10,037 nt of DNA, taken from JARROD01 sp037384225 (GTDB lineage Bacteria > Pseudomonadota > Gammaproteobacteria > Pseudomonadales > Cellvibrionaceae). The notes under the pieces are model-generated. The model saw only the letters and a list, made by a program, of their open reading frames with translations, was not told where the DNA came from and searched no databases. Positions 1 to 7,824 of the stretch are shown here, one piece after another (the stretch's first letter is position 1; each line of letters opens with the position of its first letter). Both the position numbers and the translations under genes were made by a program. Location of the stretch: positions 1 to 10,037 of the forward strand of contig JARROD010000129.1 of the NCBI GenBank assembly GCA_037384225.1. The letters are read 5' to 3'.

Positions 1-41
1 GCAAAAACTCGACGTAGGCCCACCAAGCCTAAAGTTTTTGC
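1..41. terminator. Possible bidirectional terminator hairpin
   Basis: The perfect 9-bp inverted repeat GCAAAAACT (1-9) / AGTTTTTGC (33-41) encloses a second stem, TAGGC (15-19) / GCCTA (27-31), with a 7-base loop. Each strand ends in a run of T after the GC-containing stem, as expected for a factor-independent terminator usable in both directions. It probably ends a gene lying left of the window. The inner stem is only 5 bp, so the call is tentative. Confidence 0.4.
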
Positions 42-143
42 GCCTAGCCAAGCGGGCGCCTCAAAACCCCTTTTTAGTACTGATAAAGGGGCGGGAAGTT
101 ATTCCGTGCCCGTTCCTTATTGCTTGCGGCAAACAGAATTTCG

Positions 144-170
144 CAACAATATAGATCTATATAAATGTTG
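144..170. repeat. AT-rich palindrome
   Basis: The 14-bp perfect palindrome ATATAGATCTATAT (149-162) is flanked by CAACA (144-148) and TGTTG (166-170), which are also complementary, leaving only a 3-base AAA offset on the right. The whole forms an extended imperfect inverted repeat. It could be an operator or the stem of a transcript end; nothing in the sequence decides which. Confidence 0.4.
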
Positions 171-207
171 TAAGTATATATTGTAAAAATTCCCGAAGCG
201 CTTTTAT

Positions 208-232
208 AAAAATCAGCGCGCTGAATTTTTTT
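208..232 (-). terminator. Probable terminator downstream of nhaD
   Basis: TCAGCGCGCTGA (213-224) is a perfect 12-bp palindrome flanked by AAAAA (208-212) and a seven-T run (226-232). It can form a GC stem capped by CGCG and extended by A-T pairs, with a T-tract following on either strand. It lies about 130 bases beyond the nhaD stop and is the best terminator for that gene. The GC stem is short, so confidence is moderate. Confidence 0.45.
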
Positions 233-361
233 ATTGAATACTCTTAAGCGTATAGCGATGGTTTTCTGTTTCGATACCCGCGTGTGCTGGCGGTGTGTAC
301 ATCATTGCCAATGTCGGTATAGACATGTCGGGGCGCGCGAGACTGTGGGGGTGTCCATAAT

Positions 362-1615
362 TCAATTAAACAGCCAGTGTCCCAGGAAATAAACGTTGAA
401 ATACCCCAGCGTGAAGGCGAACAGGAGTACCGCGCTGTAGCGGGCGTAGCCGGCAAATGTCAGTTCGCTTATCTTGGACATGGCGACAATACCCGCCGCC
501 GAACCGATCACCAGCAGGGACCCTCCCACGCCGACGGAGTAAGTCAGGGCGAGCCAGTCAGACTGAGACATATCGATATCCGATTTGAGGACGGCCGCGG
601 TCAGGGGAACATTATCGATCAAGGCTGACAATAACCCCATCAGGTAATTGCCAATCATGGGAGAACTCAGACTGTATATATTTACCAGTGAGTTCAATAC
701 CTCGACCTCTTTCAATGCACCGACAATCAGTAGAATACCCAGAAAAAACAACAAGGCCTCAAATTCGATAACTCTGACATACTCCAGTATTGGATCCAGT
801 TCGTTATCGTCGTGAAAGAAGCGGGCGATAAGAAACATAATGGACAGGCCAAAGAGGAACGTCAGAACCGGCGGCACTTGGAATACGGCGTTCAGGGATA
901 TGGTTGAAATAATGGTCAACAGAAAGAGTCCGGCAATAGCCAAATCCACCTTGCGCAGCTCGGTGGTATGCCCCTGTATTTTCACCTGCTCTTTCAAGCC
1001 GAAAGAAAGCACCGCCGCCACCAGCAGGACCGACAACAGCGATGGCAAACTCAACATCATAAGATCAACGATACCGACGCGCTGATCCAGAAAAATCATC
1101 AGGGTGGTGACATCACCGGTTATCAGCGCGACACCGCCACTGTTGACGGCGAATACGACCAGGGCCGAGAAACGCAGGGTTTTGGCGGTCGGCAGCTTGA
1201 GAGACAATATCATGGCCACAGACACCAGCGTTGCGGTAATATTATCTGCCAGGGATGAAAACAGAAAACTGAAAACAGCGGTGAGAAACAACAATGTTTT
1301 TTCTGAAATCTGCTTGGGTAAAAATAGGTAGATAACATTTTCGATCATGCCCTTTTTGTTGAGATAAGCAACAAATGTCATCGCCGCAACCAGAAACAGC
1401 CACAAGGTGGCAATTTCGCTGATATTTGTCTCCAGGCCATGCTGTACTCGCTCCTGGTGTCCCTCAAGCGTTTCATAAATAAACAATAGCAACCAGGCGA
1501 GAGTGCCAAAAAACAAAGTAACCTTGGCCTTATTGATGTGGGTGATCTCTTCAAACACCACACCCAAAAGGGCCAGTAACGCCAACCCTGGTAATACCCA
1601 ATGTATAAGGATCAT
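362..1615 (-). CDS. nhaD: NhaD-type Na+/H+ antiporter
   Basis: Encodes a 417-residue, very hydrophobic inner-membrane protein of the NhaD group (ArsB/NhaT ion-transporter superfamily). Such proteins export sodium or lithium in exchange for protons and help with salt and alkali tolerance. Family-type motifs are visible. The SLADN motif at residues 121-125 and ALIDN at 331-335 are the paired Asp-Asn segments expected in the discontinuous ion-site helices. NSGGVALITGDVTT at 158-171 matches the conserved GDVTT stretch, and GVGGSLLVIGSAAG at 362-375 matches the glycine-rich helix near the C-terminus. About a dozen membrane segments can be drawn. The length is normal for the family and there is no break. 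The ATG at 1613-1615 is preceded by GGAGA at a good distance. It is transcribed divergently from the jet operon and shows no functional tie to it. The family assignment is secure; ion preference is inferred. Confidence 0.9.
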   Translation of the reverse strand: MILIHWVLPGLALLALLGVVFEEITHINKAKVTLFFGTLAWLLLFIYETLEGHQERVQHGLETNISEIATLWLFLVAAMTFVAYLNKKGMIENVIYLFLPKQISEKTLLFLTAVFSFLFSSLADNITATLVSVAMILSLKLPTAKTLRFSALVVFAVNSGGVALITGDVTTLMIFLDQRVGIVDLMMLSLPSLLSVLLVAAVLSFGLKEQVKIQGHTTELRKVDLAIAGLFLLTIISTISLNAVFQVPPVLTFLFGLSIMFLIARFFHDDNELDPILEYVRVIEFEALLFFLGILLIVGALKEVEVLNSLVNIYSLSSPMIGNYLMGLLSALIDNVPLTAAVLKSDIDMSQSDWLALTYSVGVGGSLLVIGSAAGIVAMSKISELTFAGYARYSAVLLFAFTLGYFNVYFLGHWLFN

Positions 1616-1729
1616 CCCATTTCTCCGGTTAATGTCGGGCGTATTTTCGGGATTGGGGGTTCATAATGCAATAGTCGTAGTTATGCGAAACTGTGCCAAT
1701 CACTGGTATGTTGAACAGGCCGATTCGGA

Positions 1730-1735
1730 TACAAT
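1730..1735 (+). promoter_or_regulatory. Possible -10 element for the jet operon
   Basis: TACAAT at 1730-1735 is a good -10 hexamer about 80 bases before jetA. A TTGAAC lies at 1711-1716, but the spacing is only 13 bases, so a proper -35 is not evident. It is the best candidate seen in the divergent intergenic region; experimental start mapping is lacking. Confidence 0.25.
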
Positions 1736-1784
1736 CCCCCGCTGTTAAAAAGACCCCGATTCAGCCACATCTGTGGCGCGGGGG
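1736..1784 (+). promoter_or_regulatory. Structured leader before jetA
   Basis: The perfect 7-bp inverted repeat CCCCCGC (1736-1742) / GCGGGGG (1778-1784) encloses a nested hairpin GCCAC (1764-1768) / GTGGC (1773-1777) with the loop ATCT. No T-run follows, so it is not a standard terminator. It lies 29 bases before the jetA ATG and could affect message folding or bind a regulator. If transcription starts from the -10 at 1730, the left arm would be only partly transcribed, so it might instead act as DNA. Confidence 0.35.
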
Positions 1785-1813
1785 CGGAGTCGGAAGGCGG
1801 ACGATTGGGCGAG

Positions 1814-3259
1814 ATGTTGTTCACAGAGGGGCGCAAGCACTTTTTCAGGCCATTGATCGGCAAGTACCGGGGGCAGATGGCCGCCTGCCTGAGTGTTTTC
1901 TATACGCGTCTGTACAGCTCGCTGGCTGACTATTCACGCTCCTTCAACCGCGAACAGGTGGTGGATATCTTCACTGAGGCCATTGCCCGCAACCCCGCCT
2001 TCGAGGATGAGGAACAGGAAGAATTTACAGCCCCCGCCCGGGGCCAGCGCGAGCAGGCAAACTGGATCCTGAACCAACTCCTGGAGCACGGCTGGCTGGA
2101 GCGGCAGATGGATGAGGCGACCCTGCAGAGCGCCTACGCCTTTACCCGCTACGGGCGCCTGTTTACCCAGCCGATGGTGGAAGCCTCCGGCGGTCGCTTT
2201 CGCACCCGCCACCGCAATACCCGCAATACCCGCAACGCCCTGCAGTCGTTTCTGGACAAGGGGGAGGTATACGACCTGCTGGACGCCTTCGAATACTCAG
2301 AGCGCATTATCGCCGATTTTTCCGACGTGATCGCCGAGCTGGACGAGCGCAAACGGCAACTGGTCAAGGAAGTGGAGGCGCAGCAAGTCGTGCAGCGCGC
2401 CACTGACGAATTTTTCGACTTTATGGAAAAACGCTTTATGCCGGATCTGTCGATTCGGTTGTCGGCCGATTCGGTGGAGAAGTACCGCGATCAGATCGCC
2501 GAGTTGATCGGGCGGGCGCGGCGCAAACGCAAAGACTTCAAGGCGGCTATGGAGCGCGAACTGCGCCGCGCCGCGCCGGAGCTGATCGAGGAGAAAAGCC
2601 GCTCGGTCTACCTGGCGGTGCTGGAGACCATAGAAACCCGGATGCACAATGCCTCGGCGGTGATGCTGCCGGCTCTACGCCAGGCGCTGAACGGCTTTAC
2701 CCGCCGCGCCGACCTGATTATCCGCCAGCTCAGCTACACCGGCGGCGGCCTGCAAAACCGCCTGCATTCACTCTGCGACAGGCTCCGGCAGGCGTCTGCG
2801 GAAACACGGGAAACGGCATTAAACGCGGCGGGGCAAGCACTTTCGTCGCTGGATCTTGCCTTTGTCGACCCGGACAGCCTGCGCCTGCAGGCGGCGCGCA
2901 GACCGCGTTTGATCAACTCCAGTGTAGAGGAGACGCTCAGCGATGAACGTGAATCCCGCAAACTGATGTTTATCCAAACCGCGGTGGATCTGGCGTTTAC
3001 CTTTAACAGTAAGCACCAGCGGGACTATATCGTGCGTTCACTCGGCGACGGCCACCGCATTCACAGCCAGAATCTGCCGGTGAGCAATGCACGCGACCTG
3101 CTAATGAGCGCCCACGCCATAGAGGTGGGGGCGCTGGGTTCGAGCGAATTTCAGTTTCGCGTCACCCCCACCGATAACCGTGTGCGCACCGACTTTTTCG
3201 ATGCCACCGACGAATTCACCCTCGAATTGATAGAAAGGGACAAGCATGCTGACCCCTAG
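1814..3259 (+). CDS. jetA: JetA/MksF-like kleisin of a Wadjet-type SMC complex
   Basis: Encodes about 481 residues resembling the JetA (MksF) family, the kleisin that links the heads of the JetC dimer and carries the JetB subunits in Wadjet plasmid-restriction complexes. The N-terminus, with the HFFRPL stretch around residues 9-14, leads into a helical region. Charged helices suited to coiled coil lie at roughly residues 155-270, and a winged-helix-like segment occupies the last hundred residues, as expected for a kleisin C-terminus. The call leans on operon context as well as sequence, because kleisins diverge quickly. Start: the ATG at 1814 fits the family N-terminus. An in-frame TTG at 1805 has GGAAGG at 1792-1797 with ideal spacing and would add three residues. 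The stop overlaps jetB by 14 bases. A 9-bp unit CCGCAATAC is tandemly repeated around 2213-2233, encoding repeated Arg-Asn-Thr. Confidence 0.82.
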   Translation: MLFTEGRKHFFRPLIGKYRGQMAACLSVFYTRLYSSLADYSRSFNREQVVDIFTEAIARNPAFEDEEQEEFTAPARGQREQANWILNQLLEHGWLERQMDEATLQSAYAFTRYGRLFTQPMVEASGGRFRTRHRNTRNTRNALQSFLDKGEVYDLLDAFEYSERIIADFSDVIAELDERKRQLVKEVEAQQVVQRATDEFFDFMEKRFMPDLSIRLSADSVEKYRDQIAELIGRARRKRKDFKAAMERELRRAAPELIEEKSRSVYLAVLETIETRMHNASAVMLPALRQALNGFTRRADLIIRQLSYTGGGLQNRLHSLCDRLRQASAETRETALNAAGQALSSLDLAFVDPDSLRLQAARRPRLINSSVEETLSDERESRKLMFIQTAVDLAFTFNSKHQRDYIVRSLGDGHRIHSQNLPVSNARDLLMSAHAIEVGALGSSEFQFRVTPTDNRVRTDFFDATDEFTLELIERDKHADP

Positions 3260-3971
3260 TCTCGTGGCGGAACTGGAACGCGAGGGCCTGGCCCTGAACG
3301 ACTTTCGCGAACTCTGCCTGCGCCTGCTCAACTACGGTGTGTTGAGCCGAACCGAAAGCCAGGTCGAACAGCAACTCTACGACCGCTACCTGCGGGTGGA
3401 AGGGCTGGTGGAGGAGTACCTGGACATTATCGGTGTGCGCATCTACCACGACCGCCGTTTCCACTATCTGCGATTGTACCCGCCCGGCGCCCAGGTGCCG
3501 GGTATGGACGACAAGGCGGAACAGGCCTTCGCCGGCGGGCTCAGGGCGCGTCTGCGTCAGGACGAGGTGGCGCTATTGTTGGTGCTGCGGCTGCAGTACG
3601 ACAAGGCGTTGCGGGAAGGCAAACTCGACGACGCCGGTTTTGTTACCGAATCCATTGAGTCCCTGGGCATAGCCATGAAAAATCTGCTGGGGCGTTCGCT
3701 ACCGGATAAAATTACCGACCGCAAACGCATCTTCAACCGCCTGCGGCAGTTGCGTTTGATCGAATTTCGTCAGGAGGAGGATATCGACACCGGCGAAGCC
3801 TGGCTGAAAATCCACCCGATGATAGTGACCTTTATCACCGACGACGCCTTGGCGGCCCTGGATGAGACACTGCCGGGGCGGCAGATAACAGAAGAAGATG
3901 AGGGAGAACTAGGTGTGGGAGAACTACAGGGCGAAGTCGAGGCGCAGGAAGAGGTCGAAGATGTTTCTTAA
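3246..3971 (+). CDS. jetB: JetB/MksE-like KITE subunit (DUF4194 type)
   Basis: Encodes 241 residues with the look of the DUF4194/JetB family, the KITE (tandem winged-helix) subunit that binds the JetA kleisin in SMC complexes of the Wadjet/MksBEF class. Visible features are an N-terminal helical wing region with the YGVLSR segment around residue 30, the IGVRIYHDRRFHYLRLYP stretch at about 62-79, typical of this family, and the central DEVALLLVLRLQYD helix at about 102-115. The last 35 or so residues form a strongly acidic tail rich in Glu, which may be disordered. The start at 3246 lies inside the end of jetA (14-base overlap) with GAAAGGGA upstream, so translation is probably coupled. The stop overlaps the jetC start by 11 bases. 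Family is assigned by sequence and by position between jetA and jetC. Confidence 0.85.
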   Translation: MLTPSLVAELEREGLALNDFRELCLRLLNYGVLSRTESQVEQQLYDRYLRVEGLVEEYLDIIGVRIYHDRRFHYLRLYPPGAQVPGMDDKAEQAFAGGLRARLRQDEVALLLVLRLQYDKALREGKLDDAGFVTESIESLGIAMKNLLGRSLPDKITDRKRIFNRLRQLRLIEFRQEEDIDTGEAWLKIHPMIVTFITDDALAALDETLPGRQITEEDEGELGVGELQGEVEAQEEVEDVS

Positions 3972-6900
3972 GCATTTTGTGTATGTCAACTGGGGCAATA
4001 TCCCCAATATCGAATTCGAATTCGGCCCCATCAATCTGTTTTCCGGCGGCAACGGCTCCGGCAAGACCACCGCCGCCGATGCGATACAGACGGTGATGAC
4101 GGCGGCCCACGAAAACCTGTTCCAGTTCAACCCGGGGCAGGACGAAACCACCCAACGCGGCCGCGGCGGCAAGCGTTTGCGCACCCTGGCTTCCTATATA
4201 CTGGGCTGTGACGATGGCTCTTTTGCGCGCCTTGACCCCACCGACGGTTATGTGGCCGCCGTGTTCCACCCCACGCGGGGTGAGAGCGGCGAGCCTTTCA
4301 CCGCCGTTATCGGTGTGCGCGCCTGGCTGGACCGGGCCGGCAGCAACACAGTGGCGCGCCAGGAGGATGCCCAGTTTTTTATCGCCAGCGGCTGTGAGCT
4401 GGGTCTGCATCACTTTGTCAGGGAGGCCGCCACGACCAAATACGTGGTGCCGCTACCGGAACTGCACACCCTGCTGATCGGCGAATTCGGCAAGCGCCGG
4501 GTGGAAAAATACGAAACCAAAAAAGCCTATCTGCGGCGTCTCTACGCCGCCCTGCGGGGCAAGTCCGACGCCGTTTCCGAAGCCGAGGCGATGGCGGCGG
4601 CGCGGGCCTTTTCGCGTTTTATGGCCTACAAGCCGGTCAAGGAGATCAACCGTTTCGTCGCCGATGAAATTCTCGAGCAAAAGGATCTCGGCGAGGCGAT
4701 ACGCTCGGTATCCAGTCAGCTGAAAACCATCCACAATATGGAGCGCGACGCCGCTCAATTGGTCGAATCCATCACTATTTTGACCGCCGCCAACAGTCAT
4801 GTGCAGACCTATATCGATCAGTGGGTCGAATTGAATCTGCTCGACTACACCCTGGCACAGGCGGAATTCCAGGCGCGTCAGCGTGACTATTTGCGCGGCA
4901 AGCAACAGCAGCGCGAACAGCGCCAGGCGCAGGCGGATAAGCAGCGCAGCGTCGAGGAAATGCAAGTGCGGGTGGAGCAGATCCGCGAGCAGTTGATTGG
5001 CATAGAGGCGCGGCGCCAGGGGGTAGACGCACTGCGGCAAAAGGATGAACTGGAGCAAGAGCGCGCCACCCTGGACAAGCGTCTGGTGGAACAGGCGCGC
5101 GGACTTCTGCAGCAGGATCAACGGGTCAGCGGCAATCTGCAGGCTACCGCCGATATCGTCAGGGCGCTGTCGGACGGTGCTACCTCAGTACTGCCGGCGC
5201 AGGCGGGTTTGCATAACGAATCCCTGAGCCGGGCGGTGCTGGATAGCGGCAAGCACGTTATTCAGGATATTCACAGCCTGGTGCAGCAGGACATTGCCCA
5301 GCAATTGCCGCCGCTGGAGGCAGAGTTGGACACTATCCGCGCGCTCCAGAGTCACCACAATCAGTGGCGGGCCCACTGGTTCGATCAAATAACGCCAGGC
5401 AACGGTGGCGACGACGGCTGCCCCCGGGACCGGCTGGCCAGCGCGGTGCAAAGCGGCCGTAACCGCTATCAGTCGCTGGGCGAGCAACGCAAACAGAAAC
5501 GCCAGGAGATCGACCGTCTCAGCGCCAATCAGGTGACCTATCCCGGTTACGTGGTACGCGCTCTGAAGGCCATTCGCCAGCAGTGCCCGGAGGCGGATCC
5601 GCGGGTGCTCTGCGACCATGTCGAAGTCAAGGACCCGCGCTGGCAGTCCGCCATTGAAGGCTATCTGGGCAACGCGCGCTTTTCGATTCTGGTAGAGCCC
5701 GATTGCGAAGCCCGGGCGATGCGCATCGTGCGCGCTCTGCCCGGGTCCGATAACCGCGCCCGGGTGATTCAGGGCGACAAGGCGCAGCGCGACGCGGCGC
5801 GCCTGGCGGGCGGTCTCGCGCCCGACTCCGTTGTCCATGTGCTGGAATTTACCCATGCCGTGGCCCAGGCCTATGTCAGCGCCAGCTACGGCACTGTAGT
5901 GCGGGTGGCGTCGGCCGAGCAACTGCGCTCGACCCGTCGTGGCGTCACTGAAGACGGTATGGGCTCCGGCAACTACAGCATGTTCCGCTGCGATATCACC
6001 GACGCCGAGCTGGTGTTCGGCGCCCGCGCCCGCAGCCGCGCCCTGGCGGCCAAGCGCGAAGAACTGCAGCGCATAGACATCGAGTGGAACCAGGCCAACG
6101 ACAGGCTGCAGCAACTCGCCGCGCTGCTGCGAAATGTCGACAGCCTGCGCGAATGCCACTACGCCGATGCGTTGGCCGAGATTCTGGCGACCCACCGGGA
6201 TATTTTTCGGGTTCACCAGTTGCTCGAACAACTGGATCTCTCCGAACACCGGGATCTGGAGATGCGGATGAAACAGCTCAAGGAGGAGCAGAAACAACTG
6301 TCGCAGCGCGAAACTGAACTCAACCGAGAGATTGGTGAAATCAGTGAAACGCTTAAAAGCACCGATAAAAAAATAGCGGCGCTGAGTCAGCAGCAGGAAC
6401 GCAACCGCGAGAGCGTGGAGCAGCGGCAGGAGGCGCTCGCCGCTATCGCCGCCGTCTGGCCCGATTTCGCCATGGATGCGCGGCTGGACGCGGCGGACCG
6501 GGAGGCGCACGATCTCAATATCGAGCACTCCCAACAGTACCGCCAGGAACTCGACGGCAGTCTGCGGCTCACCGAGCGCAAAACCGCGGAGAAGATTTTA
6601 CAACACAACCAGCACTGCCGCGCCGCCGACACCATTGCTTACGAGGCGTTTAACGGCGACTATGACGCGTTGTTGTTTCGGGCCATGTGCGAGCTGCAGC
6701 GCGAAGTGGACCGCGTTTACAATGTGTTGAAAAACAATATCCTGGTGCACAAACACCAGCAGCTCAATGAATTGAAAGAAACGTTCAACAGCGCATTTGT
6801 CACCCATTTGTGTCACGCCATCTACCAGGCGATCAACGATGCCAAGCGCCAGATCGAACAGTTAAACAAAGAACTGCAACACCACCGCTTTGGCGCCGAC

Positions 6901-7617
6901 CGCGAAACCTTCCGCTTCGCCAGCGAATGGGTGCCGGAATACCGCGACTACGCGCGCTTTTTCGAAGAGGTGGTGAGAAACCCCGTACTGGGTGACGGTG
7001 TGGCCCTGTTCGAGGCGGAGCTGTCCGCCAAATCGAAAAAAGTGTTGAATGAATTGATGCAGAAACTGCTCGATGAAGACGAGCACAGCGCCATGCGGGA
7101 TTTACAGCGCATCGGCGACTATCGCAACTACCGCCGTTATGAAATCTACAAGGAAGTGGAAGGCAAGGACCCGATTCCCCTGAGTGAATACGGCACCGGC
7201 TCCGGCGGCCAGCTGGAAACCCCGGCGTATATTATCCGCTCCGCGGCGGTCACATCCGCGTTTCGTTTTGCCGAGGGCAACAGCCACCTTCGCATGGTAT
7301 TGGTGGATGAAGCCTTCTCCAAAATGGACGAAACGCGTTCCAGGGAAGTTATTGATTATCTGACCGGCAGCCTTGGATTGCAGTTGCTGTTCATCATGCC
7401 CACCAGCAAATGCGGGCCGTTTATGGAATTGATCAGCAACGAGTTTGTCTTCGCCAAAGTGCCCAGCGAAAAAACCAGAGGCCAGTTGAACACCCGCGTA
7501 TTGGTCGATCGCAAGCAGTGCAACAGGGAAAAAATCACCGCCCTCTGGGCCAACCACCGCCGCAATGTTTATCATCAGGCGGAGTTGGATTTTATGGAGG
7601 AGTTTGTTGAGGGGTGA
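3961..7617 (+). CDS. jetC: JetC/MksB-like SMC ATPase of a Wadjet-type complex
   Basis: Encodes 1218 residues with full SMC-like architecture. The Walker A motif GGNGSGKT is at residues 29-36 (Lys35). A coiled-coil arm starts near residue 295, a compact hinge lies at about 525-675, and the second arm follows from about 683. The ABC signature region EYGTGSGGQLETP is at 1076-1088, and Walker B MVLVDEA at 1112-1118 has Asp1116 and catalytic Glu1117, followed by the family-typical FSKMDE. In Wadjet complexes this ATPase dimerises through its hinge and extrudes DNA loops, detecting small circular DNA. All ATPase motifs look intact. The ATG at 3961 is chosen because it follows AGGAAGAGG and gives the family N-terminus MFLKHFVYVNWG; a GTG at 3913 would add 16 unlikely basic residues. 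It overlaps jetB by 11 bases. The expected downstream nuclease gene jetD is absent. Part of its hinge coding is copied at 8221-8290. Confidence 0.93.
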   Translation: MFLKHFVYVNWGNIPNIEFEFGPINLFSGGNGSGKTTAADAIQTVMTAAHENLFQFNPGQDETTQRGRGGKRLRTLASYILGCDDGSFARLDPTDGYVAAVFHPTRGESGEPFTAVIGVRAWLDRAGSNTVARQEDAQFFIASGCELGLHHFVREAATTKYVVPLPELHTLLIGEFGKRRVEKYETKKAYLRRLYAALRGKSDAVSEAEAMAAARAFSRFMAYKPVKEINRFVADEILEQKDLGEAIRSVSSQLKTIHNMERDAAQLVESITILTAANSHVQTYIDQWVELNLLDYTLAQAEFQARQRDYLRGKQQQREQRQAQADKQRSVEEMQVRVEQIREQLIGIEARRQGVDALRQKDELEQERATLDKRLVEQARGLLQQDQRVSGNLQATADIVRALSDGATSVLPAQAGLHNESLSRAVLDSGKHVIQDIHSLVQQDIAQQLPPLEAELDTIRALQSHHNQWRAHWFDQITPGNGGDDGCPRDRLASAVQSGRNRYQSLGEQRKQKRQEIDRLSANQVTYPGYVVRALKAIRQQCPEADPRVLCDHVEVKDPRWQSAIEGYLGNARFSILVEPDCEARAMRIVRALPGSDNRARVIQGDKAQRDAARLAGGLAPDSVVHVLEFTHAVAQAYVSASYGTVVRVASAEQLRSTRRGVTEDGMGSGNYSMFRCDITDAELVFGARARSRALAAKREELQRIDIEWNQANDRLQQLAALLRNVDSLRECHYADALAEILATHRDIFRVHQLLEQLDLSEHRDLEMRMKQLKEEQKQLSQRETELNREIGEISETLKSTDKKIAALSQQQERNRESVEQRQEALAAIAAVWPDFAMDARLDAADREAHDLNIEHSQQYRQELDGSLRLTERKTAEKILQHNQHCRAADTIAYEAFNGDYDALLFRAMCELQREVDRVYNVLKNNILVHKHQQLNELKETFNSAFVTHLCHAIYQAINDAKRQIEQLNKELQHHRFGADRETFRFASEWVPEYRDYARFFEEVVRNPVLGDGVALFEAELSAKSKKVLNELMQKLLDEDEHSAMRDLQRIGDYRNYRRYEIYKEVEGKDPIPLSEYGTGSGGQLETPAYIIRSAAVTSAFRFAEGNSHLRMVLVDEAFSKMDETRSREVIDYLTGSLGLQLLFIMPTSKCGPFMELISNEFVFAKVPSEKTRGQLNTRVLVDRKQCNREKITALWANHRRNVYHQAELDFMEEFVEG

Positions 7618-7625
7618 GTATTTAA
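7614..7625 (+). pseudogene. Possible residual start of a lost jetD
   Basis: The jetC stop sits in GTGA, the common four-base overlap arrangement, so a following gene could start at GTG 7614. That frame reads GTG AGT ATT and then stops at TAA (7623-7625). From about 7622 on, the sequence is instead the 3' remnant of the opposing toxin gene. This may be the first few codons of jetD left after a deletion. GTGA is short and may be chance, so this is inference. Confidence 0.2.
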
Positions 7626-7823
7626 GGGAAGCGCTTAATGAAGCGTCTCCTTACATTTCGGTGAATTTCTTTATAGGAGGGGATTTCGTTGGATATTGCT
7701 AAAGCTTTCTTCAAGACAGAGAAGAAAGTCGTGGCCTAAATTTTCACGGCATATTTGATAATATTCGAAGGCTTCTGAAATATCGGATTCTGCTTCTTTC
7801 CTTACCGATATTTTATAGTCCAT
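7622..7823 (-). pseudogene. RelE/ParE-family toxin, frameshifted and truncated
   Basis: From ATG 7821-7823 the minus strand encodes 50 residues beginning MDYKISVRKEAESDISEAF, typical of the N-terminal half of RelE/ParE-superfamily toxins, and stops at 7671-7673. Just before that stop a change of frame restores the family's next segment (YKEIHRNVRRRFIKRFP), which ends at a TAA at 7622-7624. In relatives the Arg-Phe-Pro-Tyr motif is followed by some 25-30 more residues, missing here. The gene therefore has both a frameshifting lesion around 7673 and a lost 3' end, abutting jetC. It starts one base after the stop of the antitoxin at 7825, the normal order for this antitoxin type. Almost certainly non-functional. 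Confidence 0.75.
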
Positions 7824-7824
7824 A

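Larger units (their letters stand above)
1..361. other. Non-coding region with several inverted repeats
   Basis: I see no convincing gene in these 361 bases. The only open frame is a short stretch antisense to the end of nhaD with no recognisable content. The region is AT-rich from about 130 to 245. It holds the hairpin at 1-41, a second repeat CCCCTTT (67-73) / AAAGGGG (85-91), an AT-rich palindrome at 144-170 and a terminator-like hairpin at 208-232. No tRNA or other RNA gene was recognised. Confidence 0.6.

Noticed and set aside
67..91. CCCCTTT/AAAGGGG hairpin as a separate terminator
   Set aside because: The loop is 11 bases and only four T follow on the minus strand, so it is too weak to list as a feature on its own.
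3913..3960. GTG 3913 as the jetC start
   Set aside because: It would add 16 highly basic residues coded in the acidic JetB tail region; ATG 3961 has a ribosome site and the family N-terminus.
4453..5121. 222-codon minus-strand frame opposite jetC
   Set aside because: Same reason: it is a shadow of the jetC coiled-coil coding region with leucine-rich, low-complexity translation.
5185..6534. Long 449-codon minus-strand open frame opposite jetC
   Set aside because: It is a mirror frame of a GC-rich coding sequence, has no recognisable domain, and jetC on the plus strand has unmistakable SMC motifs.
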